Positions 34,632-43,376 of a DNA stretch of 64,000 bases are shown piece by piece. Location: NCBI RefSeq assembly GCF_021343995.1, contig NZ_JAJTTE010000018.1, forward strand, positions 62,001 through 126,000. Reading direction: 5' to 3'. The notes beneath the pieces were generated by a model. It saw only the letters and a list, made by a program, of their open reading frames with translations, did not search any database and was not told the DNA's origin. Both the position numbers and the translations under genes were made by a program. Every line of letters starts with the position of its first letter. The stretch's first letter is position 1. The stretch is from Pseudonocardia terrae. Its GTDB lineage: Bacteria; Actinomycetota; Actinomycetes; Mycobacteriales; Pseudonocardiaceae.

Positions 34632-35766
34632 GCTGTCCGAGGAGCACGCGGCACTGCGGGCGACCGTCGAGGACTTCGCGCAGAAGGAGGTCGCCCCGGT
34701 CATCGGGGAGTTCTACGAGCGCGGCGAGTTCCCGTACGCCCTCGTGCGCAAGATGGGCGCGATGGGCCTGTTCGGCCTGCCCGTCGCGGAGGAGCACGGC
34801 GGCATGGGCGGCGACTACTTCGCCCTCTGCCTGGCCCTCGAGGAGCTGGCGAGGGTCGACTCCTCCGTGGCGATCACGCTCGAGGCCGGCGTCTCGCTGG
34901 GGGCGATGCCGATCACCCGGTTCGGCAGCGACGAGCAGAAGGCGAAGTGGCTGCCGCAGCTCGCCGCGGGCGAGAAGCTCGGCGCGTTCGGGCTGACCGA
35001 GCCCGGCGGCGGCTCCGACGCCGGCGCCACCCGCACCACCGCCAAGCTCGACGGCGACGAGTGGGTGATCAACGGGTCGAAGTGCTTCATCACCAACTCC
35101 GGCACCGACATCACCGAGATCGTGACGGTCACCGCGGTGACCGGCGAGCGGGACGGCAAGAAGGAGATCTCCGCGATCGTCGTCCCGTCCGGGACGCCCG
35201 GGTTCACGGTGAGCGAGAAGTACTCCAAGGTCGGCTGGTCGGCGTCGGACACGCGGGAGCTGTTCTTCGACGACGTCCGGGTGCCGGCGGAGAACCTGCT
35301 CGGCGAGCGCGGCCGCGGCTACGCCCAGTTCCTGTCCATCCTGGACGAGGGGCGCATCGCGATCGCCGCGCTGTCGGTCGGGCTGGCACAGGGCTGCGTC
35401 GACGAGTCGCTGCGCTACGCCCACGAGCGCGAGGCCTTCGGCCACCCGATCGGCCACTACCAGGCGATCCAGTTCAAGATCGCCGACATGGAGGTGCGGG
35501 CGCACACCGCGCGGCTCGCCTACTACGCGGCGGCGGCGAAGATGCTCAAGGGCGAGCCGTTCAAGAAGGAGGCCGCCATCGCGAAGCTGGTGTCCTCCAA
35601 CGCCGCGATGGACAACGCCCGGGACGCCACGCAGATCTTCGGCGGCTACGGCTTCATGAACGAGTACCCGGTCGGCCGCTTCTACCGGGACGCGAAGATC
35701 CTGGAGATCGGCGAGGGGACCTCCGAGGTCCAGCGCATGTTGATCGCCCGGCACCTGGGCCTGTAG
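34621..35766 (+). CDS. fadE19: Acyl-CoA dehydrogenase (isovaleryl-CoA type, FadE19)
   Basis: A 381-residue flavin dehydrogenase of normal short-chain length. It has FGLTEPGGGSDAG (FAD loop), the IFGGYGFMNEYPVGRFYRDAK helix (quoted in part) and the ILEIGEGTSE segment near residue 362 with a catalytic Glu. Context next to methylcrotonyl-CoA carboxylase suggests isovaleryl-CoA or 2-methylbutyryl-CoA as substrate, the step before AccA1/AccD1. It starts within the accA1 end with a gaaggaga ribosome site and closes the operon. Confidence 0.9.
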   Translation: MDLELSEEHAALRATVEDFAQKEVAPVIGEFYERGEFPYALVRKMGAMGLFGLPVAEEHGGMGGDYFALCLALEELARVDSSVAITLEAGVSLGAMPITRFGSDEQKAKWLPQLAAGEKLGAFGLTEPGGGSDAGATRTTAKLDGDEWVINGSKCFITNSGTDITEIVTVTAVTGERDGKKEISAIVVPSGTPGFTVSEKYSKVGWSASDTRELFFDDVRVPAENLLGERGRGYAQFLSILDEGRIAIAALSVGLAQGCVDESLRYAHEREAFGHPIGHYQAIQFKIADMEVRAHTARLAYYAAAAKMLKGEPFKKEAAIAKLVSSNAAMDNARDATQIFGGYGFMNEYPVGRFYRDAKILEIGEGTSEVQRMLIARHLGL

Positions 35767-35843
35767 GAGCGCGTCCGGGACGCGGTAGGTTGCCCTCGCG
35801 CCGGGCCTGCAGCAGGGGCCGGCGGACCGGGGGAGGAGCCGAC

Positions 35844-36233
35844 GTGGCCAGCTGGACCGATCTGGTGTCCTACGTGCGGGTGCGGTACGAGGTGATGCGC
35901 TCGACCGACACCGAGCTGTGGTTCAACCTGCCGACCACGGAGGACCGCACCCAGCTGGTCGTCGTCCGCAGCGTCACGGGCGAGGACGACCTCCCGTGGG
36001 CGCAGATCGCCTCGCCCGTCGGCAAGCTCGGCGACCTCGACCTGTCCACGCTGCTGGCGAAGGCCGGCGAGTCGGTGGTCGGCGGTGTGGCCTCGCAGGA
36101 CGGGGTGGTGGTGTTCCGCCACTCCATCCCGCTGCACGAGGGCGAGGTGACGGCCTTCGACCGGCCCTTCCAGCTCGTCGTCAAGGTCGCCGACCAGCTC
36201 GAGGAGCTGCTGACCGGGCGCGACGAGAACTGA
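35844..36233 (+). CDS. Conserved hypothetical protein, YbjN/CesT-like fold possible
   Basis: A 129-residue soluble protein beginning GTG at 35844 after a strong gggaggag ribosome site. Composition and length recall small actinobacterial YbjN-like or chaperone-like alpha/beta proteins (SWTDLVSYVRVRYEV; GVVVFRHSIPL), but I cannot assign a function. There is no signal peptide or catalytic motif. A -10-like TAGGTT lies near 35785. It is separated from the acc operon by 77 bp and likely has its own promoter. Confidence 0.7.
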   Translation: MASWTDLVSYVRVRYEVMRSTDTELWFNLPTTEDRTQLVVVRSVTGEDDLPWAQIASPVGKLGDLDLSTLLAKAGESVVGGVASQDGVVVFRHSIPLHEGEVTAFDRPFQLVVKVADQLEELLTGRDEN

Positions 36234-36248
36234 CGCGGACCGGGGCGG

Positions 36249-36422
36249 TCAGCCCACGGGCAGCGGCTCCAGCGCCTGCTCGACCACGGTGCGGAGCCGG
36301 GCCAGCAGCTGATCGGCCTCGGCCCAGGTGAGGGCCCCGGTGGCGACGCCACCGCGGATCTCCTCGGCCACGGCCTGCGCGAAGCGGGTCGACCACTCGT
36401 GCCGCTGCAGACCGTCCGTCAT
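36249..36422 (-). CDS. Small hypothetical helical protein
   Basis: A 57-residue frame starting at ATG 36422 (MTDGLQRHEWSTRF) that looks alpha-helical and acidic/amphipathic throughout. The frame continues to a GTG near 36491, but the extra 23 residues are Gly/Thr/Pro-rich and overlap a direct repeat, so I prefer the short form. Function unknown; convergent with the YbjN-like gene, 15 bp apart. Confidence 0.5.
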   Translation of the reverse strand: MTDGLQRHEWSTRFAQAVAEEIRGGVATGALTWAEADQLLARLRTVVEQALEPLPVG

Positions 36423-36571
36423 CGGAACAGTGTGCTCTGTGCCACTCGTCACCCCCGGTCCGGGGGTCACCCGTGTCCCACGAGTCATCACGAGCCTCGT
36501 CGGCGACGCCCAGGTGAACGCGCGGTGCCGCGGAACGGGCGCCTCGGCGGCGCCGTGGTGACGCAGGGTGG

Positions 36572-37339
36572 TCAGCGCCCGTCCAGCAGGCCGGGGATCG
36601 AGGAGACCGAGCGCAGCTCGCTCAGCGTGGGATGACCCTGGGCGAGCAACGCGACGTCCGTGCCCTCGGCGGGGACCTCGTCCGGCTCGGAGATCGTGGT
36701 CAGGAGCGTGCCCGGACCGCCGTCGACCCCGGACTCGTGCTCCACGCGGACCTGCACGGAGCCGAAGTGGGCCAGCGCGGCCTCACGCAGCGGGCCCAGT
36801 TCGGCAGCTGGACGGTCCGGGACGTTGAGCGAGAGCACGGTGCCCCGCGGCCGGCCGAGCAGCAGCTCGAGCACCTCCGGCAGGAGCTCGACCACCGAGT
36901 CCCAGTGCGCGCCGTCGCGGCCGCGCAGGCCGCAGTCCAGCGACGTCGCCAGCCCCGACCAGCCCTTGAGCGCGCCGGTGAGCACCGCCCCGACCGTCCC
37001 GGAGTGGATGACCGCGTGCCCGACGTTGGCGCCGACGTTGATCCCCGACAGCACGATGTCGGGCCGGGGGTCGAACCAGCCGTCGCCGGCCGCGTGCACG
37101 ATGAACGCGGGGTGCGCCTCCACCGAGAACGCCGGGACCTGCTCGAGCCCGGGCAGGACCTGCGGGTGCACCTTCACCCGGCGGCCCTCGGCCACGGCGA
37201 ACACCGAGGCGCCGACTCCCGTCGAGTCGACGTGCGGTGCGGCGACGGTGACGTCGAGGCCCGCCTCCAGCGCGCCGCGGGCGAGGGCGTGGAGCCCGGG
37301 TGAGGCGATGCCGTCGTCGTTCGTGATCAGGGCGCGCAC
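36572..37339 (-). CDS. surE: 5'/3'-nucleotidase SurE
   Basis: A 255-residue metal-dependent nucleoside-monophosphate phosphatase. The Asp-Asp metal motif NDDGI is at residues 7-11, and SGINVGANVGHAVIHSGTVGA (quoted in part, near 96-115) holds the Asn and the His/Ser loop. It dephosphorylates nucleotides and is often linked to stationary-phase survival. It stands alone; the next gene on the same strand starts 104 bp upstream. Confidence 0.93.
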   Translation of the reverse strand: MRALITNDDGIASPGLHALARGALEAGLDVTVAAPHVDSTGVGASVFAVAEGRRVKVHPQVLPGLEQVPAFSVEAHPAFIVHAAGDGWFDPRPDIVLSGINVGANVGHAVIHSGTVGAVLTGALKGWSGLATSLDCGLRGRDGAHWDSVVELLPEVLELLLGRPRGTVLSLNVPDRPAAELGPLREAALAHFGSVQVRVEHESGVDGGPGTLLTTISEPDEVPAEGTDVALLAQGHPTLSELRSVSSIPGLLDGR

Positions 37340-37443
37340 TCCGCCGACCTTAATTCAGCCGCCTCTCCGGCGGCGCCGCGCGCCCGGTCCCGTTCGGCGG
37401 CGGCGTCGTACTGCATCGCGCCGACGGCGTTGCCGCCGGTCGC

Positions 37444-38226
37444 TCAGTTCAGGTGCGCGAGCAGCGAGCGCGCGATGCGGCGCAGGCGTTCCTCCCGCTC
37501 GGGCGGAGCTGTGCCGCCGGCCAGGTAGGCGGTGACCAGCCGGGCGCCCTCGTCCCAGCGGGCCTGCGCGCCGAGCACCTCGCCGAGCTCGACGAGCCGG
37601 TCCTCGTCCGGCCGCACGGCCAGCCGCATCCGCAGCACCCACTCGCGGTCCGCGGGGCCGCCGCGGGTCCGGTACACCGCCCGCAGGTTCTCCAGCATGC
37701 GCACCAGGATGTCCCGGGTGGACGTGCGCGGGAGCAGGTCGGAGCCGAAGGGCGCGGCCGAGCCCGTCACGGCCCGGAACCGCTCCTCGCAGCCGGCGCG
37801 GTCCAGCCGCCGGCCGCCGTCGAACACGTCGAGGTACTGCTCCGTGTCGGCCACCCGGACCAGGAAGTGGCCCGGCATCCCGATGCCCTCGAGCCGGATC
37901 CCGGCCCGGCGGGCGACCTCGATCGTGACCACGGCCAGCGTGATCGGGATGCCGGTGCGGCGGGTGAGCACCTGCGGCAGCAGGGAGTTGCGCGGGTCGG
38001 TGTAGTCGGTGCTGTTGCCGGTGAAGCCCTCCTCGACGAACAACCGGCGCACCAGGTCCGGCACGGAGCCGACGCCCTCGGCCAGCCGGTCCAGCTCGGC
38101 GAGCCACGGGGCCGGGTCGAGGTCCGGGTCGGCCCCCGCCGCCAGGGCCAGGGCCGCCTCGTCGAGCGCCGGTTCCGGCCGCGTGACGAGCGCGACGAAC
38201 CGGGCCACCGGCCCCGCCTGCTCCAC
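37444..38226 (-). CDS. SirB1/transglutaminase-like protein with TPR tail
   Basis: A 260-residue protein of the SirB1 type: residues about 60-190 form a transglutaminase-like domain (SLLPQVLTRRTGIPITLAVV, GMPGHFLVRV, YLDVFDGGR) and the C-terminal 70 residues look like tetratricopeptide helices. In this family the catalytic Cys is commonly lost, and I see no Cys before the GIPI helix here, so a binding role is more likely than protease activity. GTG 38226 starts 3 bp after the stop of the MEDS-ATPase gene, so the two are co-translated. Confidence 0.8.
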   Translation of the reverse strand: MEQAGPVARFVALVTRPEPALDEAALALAAGADPDLDPAPWLAELDRLAEGVGSVPDLVRRLFVEEGFTGNSTDYTDPRNSLLPQVLTRRTGIPITLAVVTIEVARRAGIRLEGIGMPGHFLVRVADTEQYLDVFDGGRRLDRAGCEERFRAVTGSAAPFGSDLLPRTSTRDILVRMLENLRAVYRTRGGPADREWVLRMRLAVRPDEDRLVELGEVLGAQARWDEGARLVTAYLAGGTAPPEREERLRRIARSLLAHLN

Positions 38227-38229
38227 GGG

Positions 38230-39189
38230 TCAGCCCGCCCCTCGACCCGGCTCGACCAGCAGCCGGACCGTGGTGCCGGAGTCGTCACTCCACACCTGCA
38301 GGACGTCGCTGAGCTCGGAGGCGAGCCACAGCCCGCGCCCCCGGGCGCCCTCCGCGGGCGGGGCGACGATGCCGGGGAACGGCACCGCCATCCGGCCGAC
38401 GTCGTGGACCTCGGCCACCAGCCCGTCCCGGGCCCAGAGCCGCAGCCGTCCGTGGCCCGGGCCGTGCTCGACGCTGTTCGTGGCGATCTCGTTGACCGCG
38501 AGGACGAGGTCCGCCGTGCGCTCGCGGTCCAGGCCGGCCACCGGCGCGGTCTCGGCCACCAGCCGTCGGGCCGCCGGGAGCGTGTCGAGCGTGACCGTCA
38601 GCTCGGCGAGGGGCGGCCCGAGGTCGGGGGGCGGGGGCGGCGGGTACGCGGCGACGAGCTCCCCCGGGTCGCGCTGGGGACCGGTCGGCAGGCTCCGCCC
38701 GTCGACCCGCAGCGCGGGGTGCGAGGCCCGGAGGAGGAGGTCCAGGTCGTCGTCCCGGCACGGACAGAGCATGGTCACCGGAAGGTCCGCGAGCGCCACG
38801 TTCAGGGCCGCGTCGAGCCGGATCCAATGGGCCTGGCCGACGCCGGGCAGCTCGAGGTGCTGGGCGATCACGGTGGTGCGCGCCTCGGGGCGCGGGTTGC
38901 GGCGGGTCAGCCGCGCCCAGCGGCTGGCGACGGTGAAGGCCGGGACCCGGTGCACCTCGGTGGGGTCGCACCACTCGACGTCGGCCGCGGCGGGCCCGAG
39001 GACGGACTCGAGGGCGGCGCGGTTCGGCCCGTCGAGGACGGCGACGACCCGGCCCCCGTCGCGCAGCGCCTCGTCGACGGGTACCTGTAGCTCGCGGGCC
39101 AGGAGCGCGGGCTCCCGGTAGGGAACGCCCTCGTGGACCATCCCGTCGGGCCGCGGCCGGGCCGCCCCCTGGACCGCCCCCTGGTCCAT
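38230..39189 (-). CDS. MEDS-domain/HATPase anti-sigma-type regulator
   Basis: A 319-residue protein with an N-terminal MEDS (DcmR-like sensory) domain (about 20-165) and a C-terminal RsbW-like ATPase (about 190-315: LAVNEIATNSVEHG N-box, VHDVGR G1, RGRGLWLA G2). Such proteins act as serine kinases that sequester or release sigma factors or their antagonists. ATG 39189 or 39141 may be the start; I use the longer. A poly-Pro linker joins the domains. No sigma factor or STAS antagonist gene lies nearby, so the partner is elsewhere. Confidence 0.8.
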   Translation of the reverse strand: MDQGAVQGAARPRPDGMVHEGVPYREPALLARELQVPVDEALRDGGRVVAVLDGPNRAALESVLGPAAADVEWCDPTEVHRVPAFTVASRWARLTRRNPRPEARTTVIAQHLELPGVGQAHWIRLDAALNVALADLPVTMLCPCRDDDLDLLLRASHPALRVDGRSLPTGPQRDPGELVAAYPPPPPPDLGPPLAELTVTLDTLPAARRLVAETAPVAGLDRERTADLVLAVNEIATNSVEHGPGHGRLRLWARDGLVAEVHDVGRMAVPFPGIVAPPAEGARGRGLWLASELSDVLQVWSDDSGTTVRLLVEPGRGAG

Positions 39190-39703
39190 GCCCTGCCCCA
39201 CCCCCGGTCGACGGTTCGACAGCGCAGAGTAGTGCGCAGGACCCCGGCACGCCGAACGGAGCAGTACCCGGTGCGGAGCGTGTGGGGACGAACACCGCGC
39301 GCCCGGTCGGGAGCGGCGGCCGCCGTCCACGGGGCCGGCGCGCGGAAACGGTACGGAATCGAGACGCTCCCGGTATTCCCCACCGCCGGTCGGCCACCCC
39401 GGAGGCCGGCCGCGAAATGGTCCGGCGGACGTGACCCTAAAGCGGCCCGACGATGGCTCGGACGGGTGGGTATGTGACGAGGCCGACGCAGCCGCAGGTG
39501 ACGAGGAGGGTGGTGCCCCCGGGTCGCTCTGCACGATCGAGTGCGATTCCCGCGTCGAACCGTCACGGAATGCGATCGTCGCTGCTTTTCCGTCGATTCC
39601 GGGGAAAAACCTCCGACGCCTGTCGTCGTTGTCCGGCCGGAGTGTGATCGGCCCGTCGCCCGGCGGGGAGCCTCGATCCGCGGGTGGCGAGGAGGTGCGC
39701 GGC
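39190..39703. other. Divergent intergenic region without a gene
   Basis: 514 bp between the leftward MEDS-ATPase and the rightward hypothetical gene, with lower GC from 39540 to 39650. I see an imperfect ttttcc/ggggaaaa inverted pair near 39587 and a GGGTAT word at 39468-39473 resembling a general-stress -10 box but without a matching -35. There is no convincing ORF or RNA. Confidence 0.45.
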
Positions 39704-40252
39704 ATGACGGCCGAGCTCACCGATCCCGCGCGCTCGCCCGACCCCGGCGCCTCGGCCGTGCACCTGCTCGACGTCGTCTCCGCCTCCGCGCTGATCCGCC
39801 GCCCGGGCGGGGCGGACCTGCCCGCCGCCGTCGGGTGGGGCGTGCTCGTGCTGCCGGTGTTCGGGGCGGATCCGGAGCTGAGCGTCGAGTTCACCGACGA
39901 GCCCGACTCCGACGCCGATCTTGCGGCCGGCACCGGGCCCGACGCGGGACCGCGGGACGAGGCCCCGGCCGGCCCCCGCTGGCTCGCCTGCGCCGACCTC
40001 CGGCGCGTGCGGCACGACGTCGTCGCGGTGCGTGGGCTGTTGCGCGCCGGCCCCGCGCTGGCGGCCCCGGCCGAGGTGCCACCGCCTCCCGAGGGCGCGG
40101 CGCACCGGGTGCAGGGCGTGTTCCGCATGCGGCCGCTGCCCGGCCGGAAGATCGAGATCCGGCTGGCCGCCGCCCTCGCCCCGGCGGGCGGGGTCGAGCC
40201 CGGGGCGGGCGCGCCGCCGCGCCTCGAGCTGCGCGGCACGTTCGCGCGCTGA
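39704..40252 (+). CDS. Hypothetical protein, unknown family
   Basis: A 182-residue soluble protein from ATG 39704, 8 nt after a ggaggt ribosome site. The N-terminal 70 residues and the region VFRMRPLPGRKIEIRLAAAL look like ordered beta-rich segments, separated by an Asp/Pro/Gly-rich linker. I recognise no family. The stop codon is immediately followed by three 24-bp tandem repeats, so the real C-terminus may once have been longer. Confidence 0.6.
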   Translation: MTAELTDPARSPDPGASAVHLLDVVSASALIRRPGGADLPAAVGWGVLVLPVFGADPELSVEFTDEPDSDADLAAGTGPDAGPRDEAPAGPRWLACADLRRVRHDVVAVRGLLRAGPALAAPAEVPPPPEGAAHRVQGVFRMRPLPGRKIEIRLAAALAPAGGVEPGAGAPPRLELRGTFAR

Positions 40253-40322
40253 ACGCGGCCGGGCCCGTGGTGCCGAACGCGACCGGGACCGTCGTGCCGA
40301 ACGCGGCCGGGCCCGTCGTGGG
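40251..40322. repeat. 24-bp tandem repeat, three units
   Basis: Units at 40251-40274, 40275-40298 and 40299-40322 share the frame gaacgcg-ccggg-ccgt-gtg with a few changes. They start within the stop codon of the preceding gene. Confidence 0.85.
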
Positions 40323-40414
40323 GTCGGCCACGGACCCCCTCCACGCCCCCTCCGATGTGGCAGGGTTGCGCCGTAGACCAGGCAGGTACAGCACGCACTT
40401 CACGAGGTGGTTCG

Positions 40415-40870
40415 ATGCGCGTCTTCAACGGTGTGGACGAGGTCCGCGAGGCCAAGGGCACCCGGCTCGGCGAGTCCGAGTGGGTCACGGTCGAGCAGAA
40501 GCACATCGACCAGTTCGCCGAGGCCACGGGCGACCACCAGTGGATCCATGTCGACGCGAAGAAGGCCGCCGAGGGCCCGTTCGGCAAGACCATCGCGCAC
40601 GGCTTCCTCAGCCTGTCGCTGCTGCCGGTGCTGGTGAAGGACGTCTACTCGATCGAGGGCGTCCGCATGGGCATCAACTACGGCCTGAACAAGGTGCGGT
40701 TCACCGCGCCGGTGCCCGTGGACAGCAAGGTCCGCGGGGTCGTCGAGCTCGTCGACGTCGAGGACACCAAGGACGGCGCCGTGCAGCTGACCACCAAGGT
40801 CACGGTGGAGCTGGAGGGGTCGGAGCGGCCCGCGGTCGTCGCCGAATGGCTGACCCGCCAGTACGTCTGA
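40415..40870 (+). CDS. htdZ: MaoC-like (R)-specific enoyl-CoA hydratase (HtdZ-like)
   Basis: A 151-residue single hot-dog hydratase with the motif ATGDHQWIHVDAKKAAEGPFG (about 37-57; Asp and His catalytic) and AHGFLSLSLLP. Length and sequence match M. tuberculosis Rv0130 closely as I remember it. It hydrates 2-enoyl-CoA to (R)-3-hydroxyacyl-CoA. ATG follows cgaggtgg. It lies 70 bp ahead of a thiolase on the same strand, so a shared transcript for acyl-CoA turnover is likely. Confidence 0.85.
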   Translation: MRVFNGVDEVREAKGTRLGESEWVTVEQKHIDQFAEATGDHQWIHVDAKKAAEGPFGKTIAHGFLSLSLLPVLVKDVYSIEGVRMGINYGLNKVRFTAPVPVDSKVRGVVELVDVEDTKDGAVQLTTKVTVELEGSERPAVVAEWLTRQYV

Positions 40871-40940
40871 GCCGCACAGGGCGGCGCGTGCGGAGCGAAC
40901 ATCGGGCGCTGAGCGGAGCGGCCGGAGAAGGAGGGACATC

Positions 40941-42152
40941 ATGCGCGACGCGGTGATCTGCGAGCCGTTGAGGACCCCGGTCGGGGGTTTCGGCGGGTCG
41001 CTGCGGGACGTGCCGGTGAAGACGCTGGCGTCGACCGTGATCGCGGCGCTGATGGAGCGCACGGGCCTGCCGCCGGAGTCGGTGGACGACGTGCTGCTGG
41101 GCAACTGCTATCCGACGATGGACTCCCCGGCCCTGGGCCGGGTCGCCGCGCTGGACGCGGGGCTGCCGGTCACGGCGTCGGGACTGCAGATCGACCGGCG
41201 CTGCGGGTCGGGGCTGCAGGCGGTGCTCTACGCCGCGATGCAGGTGCAGACCGGGGCCAGCGAGGTGGTGCTCGCCGGTGGCGCGGAGTCGATGTCCAAC
41301 GCCGCCTTCTACTCCACCGCGATGCGGTGGGGCGCCAAGGGCGGGCCGGGCGTGATGCTGCACGACTCGCTGGCGCGCGGGCGCGTGACGGCGGGCGGGG
41401 ACCACTACCCGGTGCCCGGCGGCATGATCGAGACCGCGGAGAACCTGCGCAAGGAGTACTCGATCCCGCGCGAGGAGCAGGACGAGCTCTCGGTGCGCTC
41501 GCACCAGCGGGCGGCGGCGGCGCAGGCCGAGGGCCGGTTCGCCGAGGAGATCGTCCCGGTCACGGTGAAGGGCCGCAAGGGCGACACCGTCGTCGAGCGC
41601 GACGAGCACATCCGGCCGGACTCCTCGGTGGAGACGCTGGCGAAGCTGCGCCCGATCATGGGCAAGCAGGACGCCGAGGCCACGGTGACCGCGGGCAACG
41701 CGTCGGGGCAGAACGACGGCGCCGCGATCTGTGTGGTCACCAGCCCGGAGAAGGCGGCCGAGCTGGGCCTGCGCCCGCTGGTCAAGCTGGTGTCCTGGGG
41801 TGTGGGTGGTGTGCAGCCCAAGACCATGGGTATCGGCCCGGTCCCGGCCGTGGCGAAGGCCCTCGATCAGGCCGAGGTGGCGCTCAAGGACGTCGACCTG
41901 ATCGAGCTGAACGAGGCGTTCGCCGCGCAGGTGCTGGCCTGCACCCGCGAGTGGGGCTTCACCCCGTCCGACTTCGACCGGATGAACGTCAACGGCTCCG
42001 GGATCTCGCTGGGCCACCCGGTCGGCGCGACCGGCGGCCGGATCCTGGCTACCCTGGCCCGGGAGATGGTGCGCCGGGACGCCCGCTTCGGCCTGGAGAC
42101 GATGTGCATCGGCGGCGGGCAGGGCCTCGCCGCGCTCTTCGAACGCGTCTGA
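40941..42152 (+). CDS. Acetyl-CoA C-acetyltransferase (thiolase)
   Basis: A 403-residue thiolase with nucleophile Cys88 (DRRCGSG), NEAFA, GHPVGATG with the catalytic His, and CIGGGQG near the C-terminus. An excellent gaaggaggg ribosome site precedes ATG 40941. It may act in beta-oxidation or acetoacetyl-CoA formation; specificity cannot be read. It is followed within 1 bp by the GTG of a MarR regulator, implying a thiolase-marR transcript. Confidence 0.92.
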   Translation: MRDAVICEPLRTPVGGFGGSLRDVPVKTLASTVIAALMERTGLPPESVDDVLLGNCYPTMDSPALGRVAALDAGLPVTASGLQIDRRCGSGLQAVLYAAMQVQTGASEVVLAGGAESMSNAAFYSTAMRWGAKGGPGVMLHDSLARGRVTAGGDHYPVPGGMIETAENLRKEYSIPREEQDELSVRSHQRAAAAQAEGRFAEEIVPVTVKGRKGDTVVERDEHIRPDSSVETLAKLRPIMGKQDAEATVTAGNASGQNDGAAICVVTSPEKAAELGLRPLVKLVSWGVGGVQPKTMGIGPVPAVAKALDQAEVALKDVDLIELNEAFAAQVLACTREWGFTPSDFDRMNVNGSGISLGHPVGATGGRILATLAREMVRRDARFGLETMCIGGGQGLAALFERV

Positions 42153-42153
42153 G

Positions 42154-42639
42154 GTGTCGGTGGGTCTCGACCCCCACGACCCCGGCGCGTCCGGGGGCGA
42201 CGAGGCGGACGAGCTGGCGACCCAGCTCGTCCGCCTCATCCGGCTGGTCGACCGCGCCCAGGCGCAGTACCAGGCGGCGAACGCCGATGCCGTGGACCGG
42301 GCGGTGTACCTGCTGCTGGTGCACCTGGTGATGGGCGGGCCGCGGCGCACGGGCGCGCTGGCGGAGGTGGTGCACTCCGACCCCTCGACGGTCAGCCGGC
42401 AGGTCGCGCAGCTGGTGCGGCTGGGCTACGTGGCGCGCACCCCGGACCCGGAGGACGGGCGGGCCTTCCTCGTCGCGGCCACGGACGAGGGGAAACGGGT
42501 GTTCGCGGAGAACCGGCGGCTGCGCAACGAGCGGTTCGCCGCCATCATGGCCGACTGGTCGCCGGAGGAGCGGTCGACGCTCACCCGGCTGCTCGGCCGC
42601 TTCACGACCGGCATGGAGGAGCAGTGGTCGCGGCCCTGA
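42154..42639 (+). CDS. MarR-family transcription regulator
   Basis: A 161-residue winged-helix regulator with the MarR pattern TGALAEVVHSDPSTVSRQVAQL and the wing DPEDGRAFLV near residues 72-110. GTG 42154 begins one base after the thiolase stop, so its synthesis is coupled to the thiolase, which it may control. Ligand unknown. The gene ends at a hairpin shared with ppa. Confidence 0.87.
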   Translation: MSVGLDPHDPGASGGDEADELATQLVRLIRLVDRAQAQYQAANADAVDRAVYLLLVHLVMGGPRRTGALAEVVHSDPSTVSRQVAQLVRLGYVARTPDPEDGRAFLVAATDEGKRVFAENRRLRNERFAAIMADWSPEERSTLTRLLGRFTTGMEEQWSRP

Positions 42640-42660
42640 GGCCACGACCCCCCACTCCCG

Positions 42661-42678
42661 CCGACGGAGCGCCGTCGG
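42661..42678. terminator. Short hairpin between marR and ppa
   Basis: A 7-bp stem (ccgacgg/ccgtcgg) with a 4-nt loop lies between convergent stops. It is weak but well placed. Confidence 0.4.
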
Positions 42679-42680
42679 GC

Positions 42681-43202
42681 TCAGTGCTCGGCGGACCCGC
42701 CCTCGGCCTCCTCGGCCTCCGCGGCCCGGCGCGCGCGCTCCCACGAGGCCTTGATCTCGCGCTCCGCGTCGGCGCGGCCGACCCACGAGGCGCCCTCGAC
42801 GCTCTTGCCCGGCTCGAGGGTCTTGTAGATCTCGAAGAAGTGCTGGATCTCCGCCCGGTCGAACTCGGGCAGGTGGTGGATGTCGCGCAGGTGCTCCTGG
42901 CGGGGGTCGTCGGCCGGGACGCAGAGGACCTTGTCGTCGCCGCCCTTCTCGTCCTTCATCCGGAACATGCCGATCGCCCGCGACCGGATGAGGCAGCCCG
43001 GGAAGGTCGGCTCCTGCACGAGGACCAGCGCGTCGAGCGGGTCCCCGTCCTCGCCGAGGGTGTCCTCGATGAAGCCGTAGTCCGCCGGGTACTGGGTGGC
43101 GGTGAACAGCGTCCGGTCGAGGCGGAGCCGGCCGGTCTTGTGGTCCACCTCGTACTTGTTCCGGCCGCCCTTGGGGATCTCGATGAGAACGTCGAAGTCC
43201 AC
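42681..43202 (-). CDS. ppa: Inorganic pyrophosphatase (family I)
   Basis: A 173-residue soluble pyrophosphatase that pulls biosynthetic reactions by hydrolysing PPi. The family I motifs are [15 protein letters not shown] (about 17-31) and [15 protein letters not shown] (about 58-72) with the metal-binding Asp cluster. GTG 43202 is preceded by aaggag. The acidic C-terminal tail ([13 protein letters not shown]) is extra. It is divergent from dacB, the order seen in mycobacteria. Confidence 0.95.
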   Translation of the reverse strand: MDFDVLIEIPKGGRNKYEVDHKTGRLRLDRTLFTATQYPADYGFIEDTLGEDGDPLDALVLVQEPTFPGCLIRSRAIGMFRMKDEKGGDDKVLCVPADDPRQEHLRDIHHLPEFDRAEIQHFFEIYKTLEPGKSVEGASWVGRADAEREIKASWERARRAAEAEEAEGGSAEH

Positions 43203-43376
43203 GGATGCTCCTTGTGGTCGGTCGTGCTTCTCGGTCGTGAGGGTGCAGGCCGCGACGATCGACGGCGCGGCGCCTACCTCTAGTGTGGGGGACCGCGTCG
43301 CGCCGGTCGTGACCGGCCGGGGCCGGGACAGGCGTGGGCGCCGCCGGTGTCAGTGGTCGGAGGGAGCGGTGGGCAG
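43203..43376. promoter_or_regulatory. Divergent ppa/dacB promoter region
   Basis: Contains a plus-strand TAGTGT -10-like box at 43279-43284 giving a leader for dacB, and the dacB ribosome site cggaggga at 43359-43366. Minus-strand signals for ppa must lie near 43220-43290. Confidence 0.4.

Noticed and set aside
39431..39703. Upstream extension of the 39704 hypothetical protein
   Set aside because: The extra 91 codons lack a ribosome site and have non-coding character; ATG 39704 has a good ggaggt.
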